DNA from: Brugia malayi
Taxonomy: Eukaryota; Nematoda; Chromadorea; Rhabditida; Onchocercidae
Assembly: GCF_000002995.4 (NCBI RefSeq)
Contig: NW_025062478.1
Span: 6,114,001 to 6,178,000, forward strand
Direction of reading: 5' to 3'
DNA length: 64,000 nt
Shown: positions 63,028 to 64,000 of the stretch, piece after piece
Layout of the letters: each line of letters begins with the position of its first letter
Position numbering within the stretch: position 1 is the stretch's first letter
Translations under genes and position numbers: made by a program
Notes under the pieces: model-generated
The model's database searches: none
Told to the model about the DNA's origin: nothing
Seen by the model: the letters and a program-made list of their open reading frames with translations, nothing else

Positions 63028-64000
63028 GGATATCTGTAGAAAGAGGAACCCAAACTCCTCCAAGTATAATCAAATGAGAGCAAACCACAACTCACTTCTA
63101 CTTTCAACACTAACGAAATCGTTATCAAACCAGTGTCGATACGCTACTCTGGTTTCATCACTATGCGAATCCTCCGGTAAAAGAACTGTCTTTGTTTGGA
63201 TTGTATGAAGTTGGTGAGTGTGGGTGGTTGGTTTTAACTCGATATTTCGGAAGGATTGATAAGGATAGTTCGTAATAAACCTTTTATTATTATCACATAA
63301 AGATGGAGTGGTGTTAAATATTGTGGCACAACGGTAATTAGTAGTAAAATTTTAAGGGAATATTTTGAGAATGGTAAAGCAACGAATTAAAAGTGATTTT
63401 TTCTTGACAGAAAATTTGAAAATGCTATTATCTATATTTTAGGGAGTTCGTTCTGAGTTTGCTGACGGCTGCATTTTCATTTTAAATGATTGCAGTTATT
63501 CTTTGTAGTCGTTGAAAATGTTTTGCAGCTGATTTGTCTTACTTCATAGTTAAAGAGTTCGGATCTTCATGGAAAGTTTGCTACTTTAATTTGCATGAGT
63601 AGGTCTTTTTACAAATTTTTGAGACTTCTGGTTCTCAGTTCTTTTTTTTTAAAAAAAAAAGAAAGAAAAAAAAAACGAATCTCTTGTTGCGATTTCGATT
63701 GTCTCAAATTTGTTTCCTAGAAATGGGCAGAATAAAGCTCTGTAAAGTTTAGTTACTGAATTGATTTACTCAAGATAAATACCATAAAATATTTTGTTTG
63801 CTAATTATGGGTACAGATTGAGGATTGAGCATTACACATTGGATAGGTAACTTCATTTGAAAACAATTAGACATCAGTACAGCACAATAGAAAGTCCTAA
63901 CAACCAAAAGTATGTAAGAGCTCGATATAAGGACTTTTTTTAAAAATAAAAATTTCCAGAAATCATTTCGAAATACCCTTTCATAAATATTAAGACTTTT
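63028..64000. other. upstream flank of pbs-5, nothing else seen
   Basis: This is the presumed promoter region of the proteasome gene. It has short ORFs only and a T-run/A-run (about 63642-63675). No gene or RNA is recognised up to the window edge. Confidence 0.6.

Noticed and set aside
1..64000. Nuclear tRNA, rRNA, CRISPR arrays, bacterial-type operons or prophage
   Set aside because: No box-B-like GGTTCGAATCC in a foldable context, no rRNA blocks and no regularly spaced repeats were seen. Gene structure is eukaryotic throughout.

Overview
The window is nuclear DNA from a nematode, most likely a filarial worm (Onchocercidae). It is AT-rich. Genes are split into many short exons with GT..TTTNCAG-type introns, and the proteins are nematode-like. 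An intron at about 21-22 kb holds a nuclear copy of mitochondrial DNA in the order atp6 - trnI - trnG - cox2, which as I recall is the filarial mitochondrial order. I see no bacterial features, rRNA, nuclear tRNA, CRISPR array or intact transposon.

Layout, left to right. (1) At 196-465 (+) lies the 3' exon of a seven-transmembrane chemoreceptor-like gene, cut by the window edge. (2) At 3513-8471 (+) is a complete 11-exon L-2-hydroxyglutarate dehydrogenase with a mitochondrial presequence. (3) At 13388-27438 (+) is a 14-exon TACC-family centrosomal coiled-coil gene. It has an apparent internal alternative first exon at 17514, and its 18.4-22.2 kb intron carries the mitochondrial insertion. (4) At 27.4-31.8 kb is gene-free sequence with a degenerate tandem repeat. 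(5) At 31787-33190 (+) is a small four-exon gene of unknown function, followed by two further phase-compatible candidate exons. (6) At 34113-43215 (-) is a D2-like dopamine receptor with its third intracellular loop spread over many small exons. (7) About 9 kb to 52.1 kb has no supported gene. (8) At 52141-54708 (-) is fibrillarin, divergent from (9), a ten-exon gene at 55516-59552 (+) coding for an unrecognised, probably nuclear protein with a SANT/Myb-like segment. A short, easily missed last intron in that gene gives it a C-terminal PCNA-box-like motif. (10) At 60350-63027 (-) are a possible 61-residue ORF and the proteasome beta-5 subunit gene.

The genes do not form one pathway; this is an ordinary mixed stretch of nematode chromosome. 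Housekeeping functions are rRNA 2'-O-methylation (fibrillarin), protein degradation (beta-5), 2-hydroxyglutarate repair (L2HGDH) and centrosome/microtubule organisation (TACC). These lie beside neuronal or sensory receptors. Exon models were built by hand from reading frame, splice sites and intron phase; each model listed as complete sums to a whole number of codons.
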